The notes beneath the pieces were generated by a model, which saw only the letters and a list, made by a program, of their open reading frames with translations, was not told where the DNA came from and did no database searches. Below, piece by piece: positions 8,652 to 16,535 of a stretch of 34,856 nt of DNA; the stretch's first letter is position 1, and the number at the start of each line of letters is the position of its first letter. Made by a program: the position numbers and the translations under genes. The stretch lies in the NCBI GenBank assembly GCA_900542635.1, contig UQOJ01000018.1:1-34856 (forward strand), written 5' to 3'. The stretch is from an uncultured Collinsella sp. GTDB lineage: Bacteria; Actinomycetota; Coriobacteriia; Coriobacteriales; Coriobacteriaceae.

Positions 8652-9515
8652 ATGGCATTTAACGTTAACGCGCTCGGATTTGGCGACAACGTCGTCGATC
8701 GCTACGAGCATATCCACACCATGTATCCTGGCGGCAACGCGGTGAACTTCGCCGTTTATGCCAAGAAATGCGGTGCCGCACGCTCCGCATACATGGGCAT
8801 TTTTGGCAATGACGCCGCTGCCGAGCATGTCATTGCAAGCCTCGAGGATGAGGGTATCGAGCTTGACAAGTGCGAGCAGATGATTGGCGAGAACGGAGCG
8901 GCTCGCGTGACCGTCGTTGACGGTGACCGTGTCTTCCTCGGCTCCAACGAGGGCGGTATCCGTGGCGATGCGCGCTATGTCCTCGATCGCTTTGACCTTT
9001 CGTACATGAAGCAGTTCGATGTGGTTCATTCGGGCAACTATTGCTTTACCGAGCGCGAGCTGCCCAAGCTGAAGGCTGCGGGCGTCACGGTCTCTTTTGA
9101 CTTTTCGGACGACTCCACCGACGAGTACTACGAGCAGATTGCGCCCTACGTTGATTTTGCTTTCTTTAGTGCGGCGGATGCCGCGAGCGAGGACGAGATT
9201 CGCGAGCGTCTGGCATGGGTGAAGGGCCTGGGTCCGCGTTTTGTGTCGGCTACGGCGGGCGCCGAGGGCTGCATTGCTTACGACGGCGAGCGTTATTACC
9301 GCCAGCTGGCTAAACCGGTAACGGACATGAAGGACACCATGGGGGCGGGCGACTCGTTCCTCACCTCGTTTTTGATGTGCTATCTCGATTCCGCCAAGCG
9401 TGGTGAGGATGGCGCCGAGGCCATCGAGCGCGCGCTCGACTTTGCTGCCGGGTTTGCCTCGACCGTGTGCGGCATGGAAGGTTCTTGGGGCCACGGAGCA
9501 CCAATCGTCGAATAG
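8652..9515 (+). CDS. frlD: FrlD-like PfkB sugar kinase, first copy
   Basis: This 287-residue PfkB/ribokinase-family protein is like fructoselysine 6-kinase: short N-terminus with GDNVVD, sugar-binding PGGNAVNFAVYAKKCG (residues ~27-42), and C-terminal DTMGAGDSF with the catalytic Asp and anion hole. It would phosphorylate the conjugate at C6 so that the upstream SIS deglycase can cleave it. The ATG at 8652 lies 13 bases after frlB with a modest AAGGG site; upstream in-frame starts overlap frlB. A second related kinase follows after a hairpin, an unusual doubling for this pathway. Confidence 0.85.
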   Translation: MAFNVNALGFGDNVVDRYEHIHTMYPGGNAVNFAVYAKKCGAARSAYMGIFGNDAAAEHVIASLEDEGIELDKCEQMIGENGAARVTVVDGDRVFLGSNEGGIRGDARYVLDRFDLSYMKQFDVVHSGNYCFTERELPKLKAAGVTVSFDFSDDSTDEYYEQIAPYVDFAFFSAADAASEDEIRERLAWVKGLGPRFVSATAGAEGCIAYDGERYYRQLAKPVTDMKDTMGAGDSFLTSFLMCYLDSAKRGEDGAEAIERALDFAAGFASTVCGMEGSWGHGAPIVE

Positions 9516-9585
9516 CTTAAGAAAGCGTACGGCGGTCTGGCTATGAGGCTTTGGACAGCCGATGCAAAACAACAAGCGAAACGCG

Positions 9586-9620
9586 AAAAGGGGGCTCGCC
9601 ATGCGGTGGGTCCCCTTTTG
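9586..9620 (+). terminator. Terminator-like hairpin between the two kinase genes
   Basis: AAAAGGGG (9586-9593) pairs with CCCCTTTT (9612-9619), extended inward by seven further pairs including G-T wobbles around an ATGC loop. It lies inside the operon, 17 bases before the next ATG, and could reduce expression of the distal half. Confidence 0.65.
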
Positions 9621-9636
9621 TACATTGGAGAAGACC

Positions 9637-10437
9637 ATGGGTATTAAAGCGTGTGCGGCTGGTTTTTGCTGCGCGGACGTCTATCAAAACATCGGCGTGT
9701 TCTATCCGACTGGCAATGGCATTGACTGGGGTATCCATCTTGCACGAATGGGCGTTTCGGTATCTGCCGTGTCGGTTGTCGGCAAGGACGAGTACGGAGA
9801 CAAGATGAGAGAGGCGCTGGCCGCCGAGGGGCTCGATATCTCACATCTGCGGGTGGAGGATGGCGACACCTCGGTGATGCTCATGGCATTGAAAGACGGC
9901 GTCGATCGCGTACATCTCGAGGCGATCGATGGCGTAATGGAGACATATCGACCGAATGAAGGCGACCGGGCGTTTATCCTGGAGCATGACATCATTCATA
10001 CCGACCTGTTTGGCAATTGTTTGGACCTCCTGCCCGAATGGCATGATGCGGGCAAGACGGTGGTTATGGACTTCTCGGTGTTCAGCCAGGATCCCGAATA
10101 TGCATGCGAGGCTCATTTTCCTTACGTAGACTATGCGTTCATGTCGTTTGAAGAGGACACTCCGGAGCTGCGGGACTGGGTACGCCACGTGCAGGAATTG
10201 GGACCGCGCGTTGCGGTTGCCACGCTTGGCGAGAAGGGAAGCATTGCCTATGACGGTGAGCGCTTCTATGAGTGCGGGATCGTACCGGCGGAGCAGGTCG
10301 TTAACACCGTGGGTGCCGGCGACTCGTATATTGCCGGGTTTACCAAGGGCGTGATCGATGGCCTTGATATTCCGGCGTGCATGAAGGCGGGCGCTGAGCT
10401 GTCGTCCCGAGTGATTGGTTCGTTTGAGCCGTACTAG
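9637..10437 (+). CDS. FrlD-like PfkB sugar kinase, second copy
   Basis: This 266-residue PfkB-family kinase is clearly related to the preceding one but not recently duplicated: the sugar-binding segment is TGNGIDWGIHLARMG instead of GGNAVNFAVY, and the ATP/catalytic motif is NTVGAGDSY. The GGN to TGN and N to D changes at the substrate end suggest a different sugar conjugate. I start at ATG 9637 with TTGGAG before it; a longer frame from 9562 would encode the hairpin. It opens the distal block of the locus (amidohydrolase, YjbQ, BtpA, FGGY kinase). Confidence 0.85.
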   Translation: MGIKACAAGFCCADVYQNIGVFYPTGNGIDWGIHLARMGVSVSAVSVVGKDEYGDKMREALAAEGLDISHLRVEDGDTSVMLMALKDGVDRVHLEAIDGVMETYRPNEGDRAFILEHDIIHTDLFGNCLDLLPEWHDAGKTVVMDFSVFSQDPEYACEAHFPYVDYAFMSFEEDTPELRDWVRHVQELGPRVAVATLGEKGSIAYDGERFYECGIVPAEQVVNTVGAGDSYIAGFTKGVIDGLDIPACMKAGAELSSRVIGSFEPY

Positions 10438-10464
10438 GGTCAAATGCCTGGAAAGGAGTACGAA

Positions 10465-11325
10465 ATGGTTATCGACATGTTGGTCCATCCTATGCTCTAC
10501 GGCGAGATCTGTACGCCGGGTGATGAGCCTGATGGATTCGGTTTTTGGTCACGAGAATTTGGTATGGGGCATATGGGCCCCATGGATTGGGATGAGCTTC
10601 AAGTCGAGATGGACGTCTGCGACGTGCGGAAGAGCGTGCTCATGCCGCTCGATGTAACCACGGCATGCGGAGGGCACTTTGGCACCAATGACCAGATTGC
10701 CATGCTGGTTGCCGCGCATCCCGATCGTCTGTGGGGATTTGCGAGCGTAGATCCGCAGGTGAGCGGCGCCGCAGACGAATTGGAGCGCGCCTTTACCGAG
10801 TTGGGGGCAAAGGGGCTTTGCCTGCATCCGGCAAAGCAGAGTTTTGCCCCCGATGATGCTGTGGCCGAGCCGCTTTACGAGCTGTGCGAGCGCTATAACA
10901 AGCCGGTGGTTTTCCATGCCGGTATGTCTTGGGAGCCGGGCGCAGAGCTCTCGCGCAGTAACCCGCTTGCATTTGAGCACACAATCGCAACGCATCCAAA
11001 TGTGCGCTTTAGTTTGACCCACTTTGGTTGGCCCTGGGTGCGCGAGACCGTGGCGATGCTGCTCAAGTATCCCAACTGCTACACGGACACCTCTATCACT
11101 TACATCGATTCGCCCGAGGAGATGATGCAGCGTCTTTTCACGGTCGATATGGGGCCGCTATGGTATGAGCGCGCGCTATCGCACCAAGTGATGTTCGCCA
11201 GCAATACGCCGCGCTTTCGTGCATTCAAACTCAAGCGGGCACTCGATACCGTGTCCATGCGCGATGATGCGCGAGAAAGGCTCTACTGGGGTAATGCCCT
11301 GCGTTTTCTTGAAGGGGATGAGTAA
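10465..11325 (+). CDS. Amidohydro_2 (ACMSD-like) protein with lost metal ligands
   Basis: This 286-residue TIM-barrel protein is of the amidohydrolase 2 family (decarboxylases, lactonases and hydrolases). Family landmarks are VVFHAG (His151), SLTHFGWPW (His186) and the closing GNALRFL. The N-terminal DxHxH motif reads Asp4-Met-Leu6-Val-His8, so the first His is Leu. The late GTD/GSD motif reads FASNTP (Asn247), so the metal-binding Asp is Asn. It may have lost classical metal-dependent catalysis. The ATG at 10465 follows AAAGGAG. It ends two bases before the YjbQ gene, indicating co-translation. Specific role unknown. Confidence 0.78.
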   Translation: MVIDMLVHPMLYGEICTPGDEPDGFGFWSREFGMGHMGPMDWDELQVEMDVCDVRKSVLMPLDVTTACGGHFGTNDQIAMLVAAHPDRLWGFASVDPQVSGAADELERAFTELGAKGLCLHPAKQSFAPDDAVAEPLYELCERYNKPVVFHAGMSWEPGAELSRSNPLAFEHTIATHPNVRFSLTHFGWPWVRETVAMLLKYPNCYTDTSITYIDSPEEMMQRLFTVDMGPLWYERALSHQVMFASNTPRFRAFKLKRALDTVSMRDDARERLYWGNALRFLEGDE

Positions 11326-11327
11326 AC

Positions 11328-11756
11328 ATGGTGACGCTCGAGACATTGAGCTATCTATCGACTGCTCCGGACCAGTTCATCGATATTACCGAGGACGTGC
11401 ACGCTGCCATCGAACGCAGCTCGGTGACCAATGGCTTGGCAGCGATTATTTTGTCGCATACGACCTGTGGAATCGTGGTAAACGAGGGGCTGCCCTGCGT
11501 GGAGACGGATCTTATGGAGACGCTTGATCGCATCGCCCCACTCGATGCCCCCTATGCGCACGCACACTTCCTGCCGAGCTATGGAGCCACCGGTAACAAC
11601 TCCTGCGGGCATATCAAGAGCATGATTTGTGGAAACAGCTGCTTCTTTCCCGTCCAAGATGGCCACATCGTGTGCGGAGGTGCCCAGAACATCTATCTTG
11701 CGGAGTTTGACGGTCCGCAGAAGCGAAAAGTGTACGTGGAGGTGCTGGGGGAGTAA
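11328..11756 (+). CDS. YjbQ/UPF0047 family protein
   Basis: This 142-residue single-domain protein of the YjbQ family (PF01894) has SHTTCGIVVNEG (~43-54), a central NSCGHIKSMICG replacing the usual N-x-x-AHxK, and the closing GAQNIYLAEFDGP. Members have been reported to show weak thiamine-phosphate synthase activity, but the physiological role is unsettled. It starts two bases after the amidohydrolase stop codon and is followed by BtpA. Its presence inside a sugar-conjugate operon suggests a phosphoryl- or aldehyde-related accessory step, an inference from context only. Confidence 0.85.
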   Translation: MVTLETLSYLSTAPDQFIDITEDVHAAIERSSVTNGLAAIILSHTTCGIVVNEGLPCVETDLMETLDRIAPLDAPYAHAHFLPSYGATGNNSCGHIKSMICGNSCFFPVQDGHIVCGGAQNIYLAEFDGPQKRKVYVEVLGE

Positions 11757-11789
11757 CGTCCCTGCAATAACCCTATGAAGGAGCACGTT

Positions 11790-12599
11790 ATGTCGTTTCT
11801 AACCTCGATGTTCAAGACCGAAAAGCCGGTTATCGGAATGCTGCACCTGCGTCCTCTGCCGGGCGATCCACTGTATTACCCGGGCGGAAGCGTGTCGCAG
11901 GTCGTGGAAGCCGCCAAGCGCGATCTCGAAGCGTTGCAGCAGGGCGGTGTCGATGGCATTTTGATTACCAATGAGCTCTCGATGCCCTATGAGCAGCACG
12001 TGTCTCCCTCAACCCTTGCATCGATGGGCTATGTAATCGGGGCTCTGTCCCATGATCTGTCGACTCCTTGGGGAGCTGAGGCTATTTACGATGGTGATGC
12101 CACAATCGAGCTGTGCGCTGCCGTCGACGCGCAGTTCACGCGCTGCAATTTTTGCGGTGCCTGGGCCGGTGATCTTGGGCTGATTAACCGAGATTTCGCG
12201 CACACCATGCGTCGCAAGGCGGCGCTGCGCTTGGACGACCTCAAGCTTTTTCACTTCATCACGAGCGAGGGGGAGGTTTATCTCAACGACCGCACGACTG
12301 CGGACATTGCCGATTCACTTCTCTTTAATTGCCTACCGGATGCGATGGTCATCGGCGGTTCGGCTGCCGGTCGTGGCGCTTCGGGCGAGCTTGCCGATGA
12401 GGTCCGCGAGCGTGTTGGCGAAGTACCTGTGGTATGTGGCACCGGTTGTCGCGAAAATACCGTGGCTGACGTATTTGCTCACTACGATGGCGCGTTTGTC
12501 GGCACGTGCTTAAAGCGCGACGGAAAGCTGGATGCCCCGGTCGATGTTGAGCGGGTGGTTCGTTTTATGGCTGCCGCTCGTACGGCGCGAGGGGAGTAG
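11790..12599 (+). CDS. BtpA/SgcQ family protein
   Basis: This 269-residue protein belongs to the BtpA family (PF03437), a TIM-barrel group that includes E. coli SgcQ of the sgc sugar operon and cyanobacterial BtpA, required for photosystem I stability. Hallmarks are the N-terminal KPVIGMLHLRPLPGDP, VDGILITNE, and the C-terminal phosphate-site-like segments MVIGGSAAGRGAS and VVCGTGCRENTV. ATG 11790 follows AAGGAG at 11778. In sugar operons the family is assumed to act on a phosphorylated sugar-like compound, which fits its place between YjbQ and an FGGY kinase. The reaction is not known. Confidence 0.88.
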   Translation: MSFLTSMFKTEKPVIGMLHLRPLPGDPLYYPGGSVSQVVEAAKRDLEALQQGGVDGILITNELSMPYEQHVSPSTLASMGYVIGALSHDLSTPWGAEAIYDGDATIELCAAVDAQFTRCNFCGAWAGDLGLINRDFAHTMRRKAALRLDDLKLFHFITSEGEVYLNDRTTADIADSLLFNCLPDAMVIGGSAAGRGASGELADEVRERVGEVPVVCGTGCRENTVADVFAHYDGAFVGTCLKRDGKLDAPVDVERVVRFMAAARTARGE

Positions 12600-12605
12600 G
12601 CGCTC

Positions 12606-14123
12606 ATGGCGTTCTATCTGGGTATTGATATTGGGACAAGCGCCTCTAAAGGCGTTTTAATCGATGATCGATGCAACATCGTTTGCCAAGCCTCTTGTGG
12701 ACACGAGACGGACAACCCGCGTGATGGATGGTACCAGCATGATGCGGAGGCAGTTTGGTGGGGTGATTTTTGCCGCTTGTCGCGCGAGCTGGTGGTGCGA
12801 TCGGGGGTTAACGCGGCACAGATCGGATGCGTGGGCCTTTCCGCATTGGGTTGCGACTGCGTGCCGGTCGATACCGAGTGCAACGCGCTGGCGCCCGCGA
12901 TTTTGTATGGAGTCGATGCACGTTCGAAGCCGCAGATTGACGAGCTTCTTTCCGAATATGGGTCAGATCGCGCACGCGAGCTTTTCGGGCATGATCCCTG
13001 TTCGTCAGATATTGCTCCCAAGATCTTGTGGTTTAAGGAGAATATGCCCGAGGTGCACGAACGTGCCGCGAAGTTCTTGACGGCGTCATCGTTTCTGTGC
13101 GCAAAGTTGACGGGGCGTTTTACGGTGGACCGTTATTTGGCGGAGGATTTTCTTCCCCTATATGACCGCTACACTTGGAAGGTTGATGCTCGGGAATGTG
13201 CTCGTTTCTGCCGGCCTGACCAGATGGCGGAGGTAATGTCGGCTACCGATATTGCCGGGGTGATTACGCAGCGTGCGGCTGAGGCGACGGGGCTCGCGGC
13301 GGGGACACCTGTCTTAGTGGGAACGGGCGACTCTGGTGCCGAGGCCATTTCGACGGGTGTATTCTGTCCCGGCGATATGATGGTTCAGTTGGGGAGCACG
13401 GCGTATTTCATCTACCTAGCTGATCATATGGTCGATGATGCCCGCCTGTGGCCGGGGACGTTTATCATTCCCGGAACTTACGGGATCTGCGCGGGGACCA
13501 ATACGGCGGGTGCACTCACATCGTGGCTGCGCCAAGAGCTGTATCGCGACGCCGTAGAGGCCGAGGGCCACGGTGGCCCCGATGCATATTCGGTTATGGC
13601 ACATGATGCCGCCGACGTGGCGCCGGGTGCCGATGGGCTCCTATGTCTGCCGTACTTTGCGGGGGAGCGTACTCCGCTCAACGATCCCGAGGCGCGTGGC
13701 GTCTTCTTTGGCCTGACCGGAAGACATACGCGAGCCCATATGGTTCGTGCCGCCTTGGAAGGCGTTGCGTATACCGTTGCATCCCATGTCGACATTATCG
13801 AGCGAGAGCATGGACTGCCAATTGGGCGCATAATGCTTGTCGGAGGTGGAACCAAGAATCCAGTTTGGATGCAAGCTATCGCTGACGTATGCGGGCGCGA
13901 GGTCTCGGTTGCCAAGGTTACGGTGGGCGCATGCTTCGGTGATGCCATCATGGCAGCTCTCGCAGGTGGCGCCTATGCATCATGGGATGAACTCGCCCGA
14001 GTCCTTGGCGTCGCGCAAACAATCGTGCCCGATATGACTGCCCACGAGTTATATGCGTCGCGCCGTCATATCTTTGACGAATTGTATGCACGCAACCGTG
14101 ATCTCATGCACGAATTGGTGTAA
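12606..14123 (+). CDS. FGGY-family carbohydrate kinase (xylulokinase-like)
   Basis: This 505-residue kinase has two ribonuclease-H-like lobes: lobe 1 from GIDIGTSASKGVLID (phosphate-binding loop 1, ~6-20) with the substrate region GLSALGCDCVPVD, lobe 2 with GTGDSGAEAISTG (~237-249), and the adenosine-site GGGTKNPVWMQ. FGGY kinases phosphorylate pentoses, pentuloses or polyols. The start is 6 bases after the btpA stop, with GGGGAG at the end of btpA as RBS. It is the last gene of the locus and gives it a third kinase, suggesting a second phosphorylated product. Substrate is not predictable. Confidence 0.88.
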   Translation: MAFYLGIDIGTSASKGVLIDDRCNIVCQASCGHETDNPRDGWYQHDAEAVWWGDFCRLSRELVVRSGVNAAQIGCVGLSALGCDCVPVDTECNALAPAILYGVDARSKPQIDELLSEYGSDRARELFGHDPCSSDIAPKILWFKENMPEVHERAAKFLTASSFLCAKLTGRFTVDRYLAEDFLPLYDRYTWKVDARECARFCRPDQMAEVMSATDIAGVITQRAAEATGLAAGTPVLVGTGDSGAEAISTGVFCPGDMMVQLGSTAYFIYLADHMVDDARLWPGTFIIPGTYGICAGTNTAGALTSWLRQELYRDAVEAEGHGGPDAYSVMAHDAADVAPGADGLLCLPYFAGERTPLNDPEARGVFFGLTGRHTRAHMVRAALEGVAYTVASHVDIIEREHGLPIGRIMLVGGGTKNPVWMQAIADVCGREVSVAKVTVGACFGDAIMAALAGGAYASWDELARVLGVAQTIVPDMTAHELYASRRHIFDELYARNRDLMHELV

Positions 14124-14172
14124 TGCTGCCGAATTGTACTGCTTTCCAATAGGGGCTGCGTTGTGCGATTCG

Positions 14173-14193
14173 CATGCCCCTTGGCATGTTTGT
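14173..14193 (+). terminator. Weak terminator after FGGY kinase gene
   Basis: CATGCC (14173-14178) pairs with GGCATG (14183-14188) around CCTT, followed by TTTGT. It lies between the convergent FGGY kinase and TatD genes. The stem is short, so support is moderate. Confidence 0.4.
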
Positions 14194-14202
14194 CCACAGG
14201 GG

Positions 14203-14985
14203 TTAGCGAAGGTCAAAAACATAGTGCGCATTTGCTAAAACTGCCGACTCGATGCGCTTTGCGTCACAGTTTTTGAGTGAGGCAATGCGCATCGAGGTCC
14301 TTGTGAGCGATTTGATGAGCGACTGCGCGCTTGTCTCTATGTTTGGTTCGGCTGGCGCATCGGTCTCGAGCAGTAGACGGTCGAGTGGAATCTGTCGGGC
14401 ATATTCGCGACCGCGCTTGGTGGCGAGCATGCGTTCGTTGACGGAAAAATAGCAGCCCGCATTACGCGCGCGGACGAGTTCGTCCGAAGTGCCGCTAAAC
14501 CAGTGGAAGATGATAACGGGGGAGTCGGAGTTTGGGATGAGTAGTCCATGCGATTCGAGGACGTCCAGTACGGCTCCTGCTGAACGAACGGCGTGAATTG
14601 ATATCACGCGCCCGGCAAGAGGGCACTGCACGAGTGTATCGCAGAGCCGGTCAAATGCCTGTATTTGTAGCGGCTCACTTCCGGCAAAACGAGCGGAAAA
14701 GTCGAGCCCGACCTCGCCAACAAAACGTTCTTGCGCGGCAATTTGGCAGAGTAGGTCAATTTCTGCGTTGCCGCATCGCTCGTCGGCGAGCCACCAGGGA
14801 TGGAGGCCGATGCCCTTGATGACGGTAGGAGGGCAACGGGTTCGTCCATGTGCGTTAGCGAAGTCGCGTGGATCGACGCCGCAATCAAATAGACCCAAGC
14901 CCAGCGCCGTTGCCTCATCGGCAACAGCGTCCGGGTGAGCCATTAAATCAAGATGGCAATGTGCATCAAATAATCGGGGCTCCAT
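14203..14985 (-). CDS. TatD-family metal-dependent hydrolase/DNase
   Basis: This 260-residue TIM-barrel hydrolase of the TatD family has metal-binding motifs in order: DAHCHLD (~8-14), GLHPWW, GEVGLD (Glu ligand), ISIHA, FHWFSG and ETDAP. Homologues are cytoplasmic 3'-5' nucleases involved in DNA repair or RNA quality control. It is encoded 14 bases downstream of the tcdA-like gene on the minus strand, so the two probably share a transcript. The chain is of usual length, but the region between GEVGLD and ISIHA reads rather divergently, so it may be a TatD relative rather than TatD itself. Confidence 0.85.
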   Translation of the reverse strand: MEPRLFDAHCHLDLMAHPDAVADEATALGLGLFDCGVDPRDFANAHGRTRCPPTVIKGIGLHPWWLADERCGNAEIDLLCQIAAQERFVGEVGLDFSARFAGSEPLQIQAFDRLCDTLVQCPLAGRVISIHAVRSAGAVLDVLESHGLLIPNSDSPVIIFHWFSGTSDELVRARNAGCYFSVNERMLATKRGREYARQIPLDRLLLETDAPAEPNIETSAQSLIKSLTRTSMRIASLKNCDAKRIESAVLANAHYVFDLR

Positions 14986-14999
14986 CTCGGCGCGCTCCG

Positions 15000-15797
15000 C
15001 TAGTCCAAGCGCTGGCCATCGGCGCGCACGCGCTCGGTACCGCGGCCACTGATCTGGCGGATAACCTCGCCGGCGATCATCTGACCCATGATGGGCGGCA
15101 TAAAGCTGGCGGTTCCCAGCTCGGTGCGCTCGTGGATGTTGGAAGGATCGCGGGGCTGTGTCTTAACCGATTCCTCGCAGCTAAACAGTACATGCAGGCT
15201 CTTGATTCCGCGCTTCTTGCATTCTTTGCGCATAATGCGGCTCATGGGGTCACGCACCGTATCGAAGATGTCGGCAAAGCGGAGGCACTCGGGATGGAGC
15301 TTGTTGGCCCCGCCCATGGAGCTAACCAAACGAATGCCGTGGTCCTGAGCGTATTTGGCAATGGTGAGCTTGGCCGAGATGGTGTCGATGGCGTCGACGA
15401 CGTAGTCGAGCTTGCCGTCCGTCTGCTCCAAAACGCTCGCGAAGAAATCATCGATGTTGTCGCTCAGCAAGTATTCGGTGCGCTTGATGACGGTGGCGGC
15501 GGGATTGATGTCGTGGATCATGGCCTCCATCACGTCAACCTTGCGCTTGCCGACGGTGCTGTGAAAGGCGATGGCCTGGCGGTTGATATTGCTGGGCGCG
15601 ATGATGTCCTTATCCAGAATGACGAAATGACCAATGCCGCCGCGGGCGAGTGCCTCGCAGCAGTTGGAGCCCACGCCTCCGCAGCCGAGCACTAGCACCG
15701 TAGCATCGGCGAGCTTATCGAGTGCCTCGCGGCCCATGATAATCTCGAGCTTGGTGTCGCGTGTCTCGATGGCGGCTGCGGCTGTGGTCTCGGTCAT
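15000..15797 (-). CDS. tcdA: TcdA-like tRNA t6A dehydratase (E1-like)
   Basis: This 265-residue ThiF/MoeB-superfamily protein resembles TcdA (CsdL), which uses ATP to cyclise N6-threonylcarbamoyladenosine at tRNA position 37. Seen are the nucleotide-binding loop VLGCGGVGSNCCEAL (~34-48), the LDKDIIAPSNINRQ segment holding the ATP-contacting Asp, Asn and Arg, and VVDAIDTISAKL. The length equals that of E. coli TcdA, and the zinc CxxC pairs of MoeB are absent, favouring TcdA. ATG 15797 follows GGAGGATA; the frame is open further upstream but without conserved sequence. A -10 box TATAAT lies about 45 bases upstream. Confidence 0.85.
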   Translation of the reverse strand: MTETTAAAAIETRDTKLEIIMGREALDKLADATVLVLGCGGVGSNCCEALARGGIGHFVILDKDIIAPSNINRQAIAFHSTVGKRKVDVMEAMIHDINPAATVIKRTEYLLSDNIDDFFASVLEQTDGKLDYVVDAIDTISAKLTIAKYAQDHGIRLVSSMGGANKLHPECLRFADIFDTVRDPMSRIMRKECKKRGIKSLHVLFSCEESVKTQPRDPSNIHERTELGTASFMPPIMGQMIAGEVIRQISGRGTERVRADGQRLD

Positions 15798-15840
15798 AGA
15801 TATCCTCCGATGGGGAGTCGGTCGTGTTTTAGCTATCGCC

Positions 15841-15891
15841 ATTATAGGTATTATTGCGATTCCATTTGAGCCCTTGGGCTTGTTGAAATGG
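15841..15891 (-). promoter_or_regulatory. Promoter and palindrome for tcdA-like operon
   Basis: On the minus strand a perfect TATAAT box occupies 15841-15846. Upstream, 15862-15891 forms nested inverted repeats: CCATTT/AAATGG outside and AGCCC-TT-GGGCT inside. No good -35 hexamer is visible at 16-18 bases, so an activator or repressor acting at the palindrome is possible. The remaining non-coding DNA to 16003 contains only a small ACCCG/CGGGT hairpin (15925-15940). Confidence 0.45.
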
Positions 15892-16003
15892 GGTCGGGAT
15901 TCGCATAAGATTGAAGCAGATGGCACCCGTTGCAGCGGGTTGGCCAACTCCAAAACACGTTTGTAGCGTGAGAAGTGGCCGTCTTCGCATTACGCGGGGG
16001 CGG

Positions 16004-16090
16004 CTATTTCATTCGACCTCCAATGTGGATGCCGAGCTCCACAGCCGCGATTACAAGCAATAACAACGTCAGGACATCGTCAATACTCAT
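16004..16090 (-). CDS. 28-residue membrane micro-protein candidate
   Basis: A 28-codon ORF (start MSIDDVLTLLLL, end HIGGRMK) runs from ATG 16090 to TAG at 16004. AAGGAG lies 7 bases before the ATG, a strong ribosome binding site. The peptide has an acidic N-terminus, a single hydrophobic helix at residues ~6-21 and a basic tail. This layout is typical of holin-like small toxins and other single-pass micro-proteins. It is divergent from sdpR/sdpI, 166 bases away. No homology can be checked here; the coding call rests on RBS, length and composition. It is too short for ordinary ORF finders. Confidence 0.5.
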   Translation of the reverse strand: MSIDDVLTLLLLVIAAVELGIHIGGRMK

Positions 16091-16184
16091 AGTCCATCTC
16101 CTTCTCGGGTAGAGGGAGCTGGCCCATCTGCTTCAACTTCCATTGTAGCTAAATACGAACGAATGTTCTATAGATGTTCCTGTA

Positions 16185-16222
16185 TTAGATAGTTAGACAA
16201 ACATCTAAATATCGAGTATAGT
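16185..16222 (+). promoter_or_regulatory. sdpR promoter with overlapping operator palindrome
   Basis: TTAGAC (16193-16198) and TATAGT (16217-16222) are 18 bases apart, forming a plausible promoter for sdpR/sdpI. TTAGAT (16185-16190) and ATCTAA (16203-16208) form an inverted repeat with a 12-base centre that straddles the -35 box, the arrangement expected for an ArsR-type autorepressor operator. Confidence 0.5.
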
Positions 16223-16256
16223 GTGCGCGTCATGAGAGATGATGAGAGGAGGTCTT

Positions 16257-16535
16257 ATGCCGGGAGAGGGCTTTAAGGCGCTTGCCGATCCAACGCGACG
16301 GCGCATTTTGGAGTTGCTGCGCGAGGGCAATTGCACGGCGGGGGAGCTTGCCGAGCATTTCGATATCAGTAAGCCGTCGCTGAGCCATCACTTGGCGACG
16401 CTCAAAAACGCCGGGTTGGTGACCGACGAACGTCATGGCCAAAACATCGTTTACAGCTTAAACACCACCGTCATGCAGGACTTGATCGGTTGGTTTATGG
16501 GCTTTACAAACACGGAAGGTGATAAGGATGAATAA
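16257..16535 (+). CDS. sdpR: ArsR/SdpR-family repressor
   Basis: This 92-residue winged-helix regulator reads ALADPTRRRILELL, then the helix-turn-helix CTAGELAEHFDISKPSLSHHL (~31-51), then a wing with GQNIVYSLN and a short C-terminus. There are no metal-binding Cys/His sites, as in SdpR autorepressors rather than ArsR metal sensors. The ATG at 16257 follows GAGGAGG. It overlaps the sdpI start by 8 bases, a classic SdpR-SdpI pair in which SdpI sequesters SdpR at the membrane in Bacillus subtilis. No sdpABC toxin genes are in the window. Confidence 0.88.
   Translation: MPGEGFKALADPTRRRILELLREGNCTAGELAEHFDISKPSLSHHLATLKNAGLVTDERHGQNIVYSLNTTVMQDLIGWFMGFTNTEGDKDE

Noticed and set aside
14868..15695. 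275-codon plus-strand ORF opposite tcdA
   Set aside because: Antisense shadow; the minus-strand frame carries all E1-like motifs.
16023..16256. A tRNA or riboswitch in the gap before sdpR
   Set aside because: I found no cloverleaf arms or CCA end, and no known riboswitch core; the gap is explained by the micro-ORF and the sdpR promoter.
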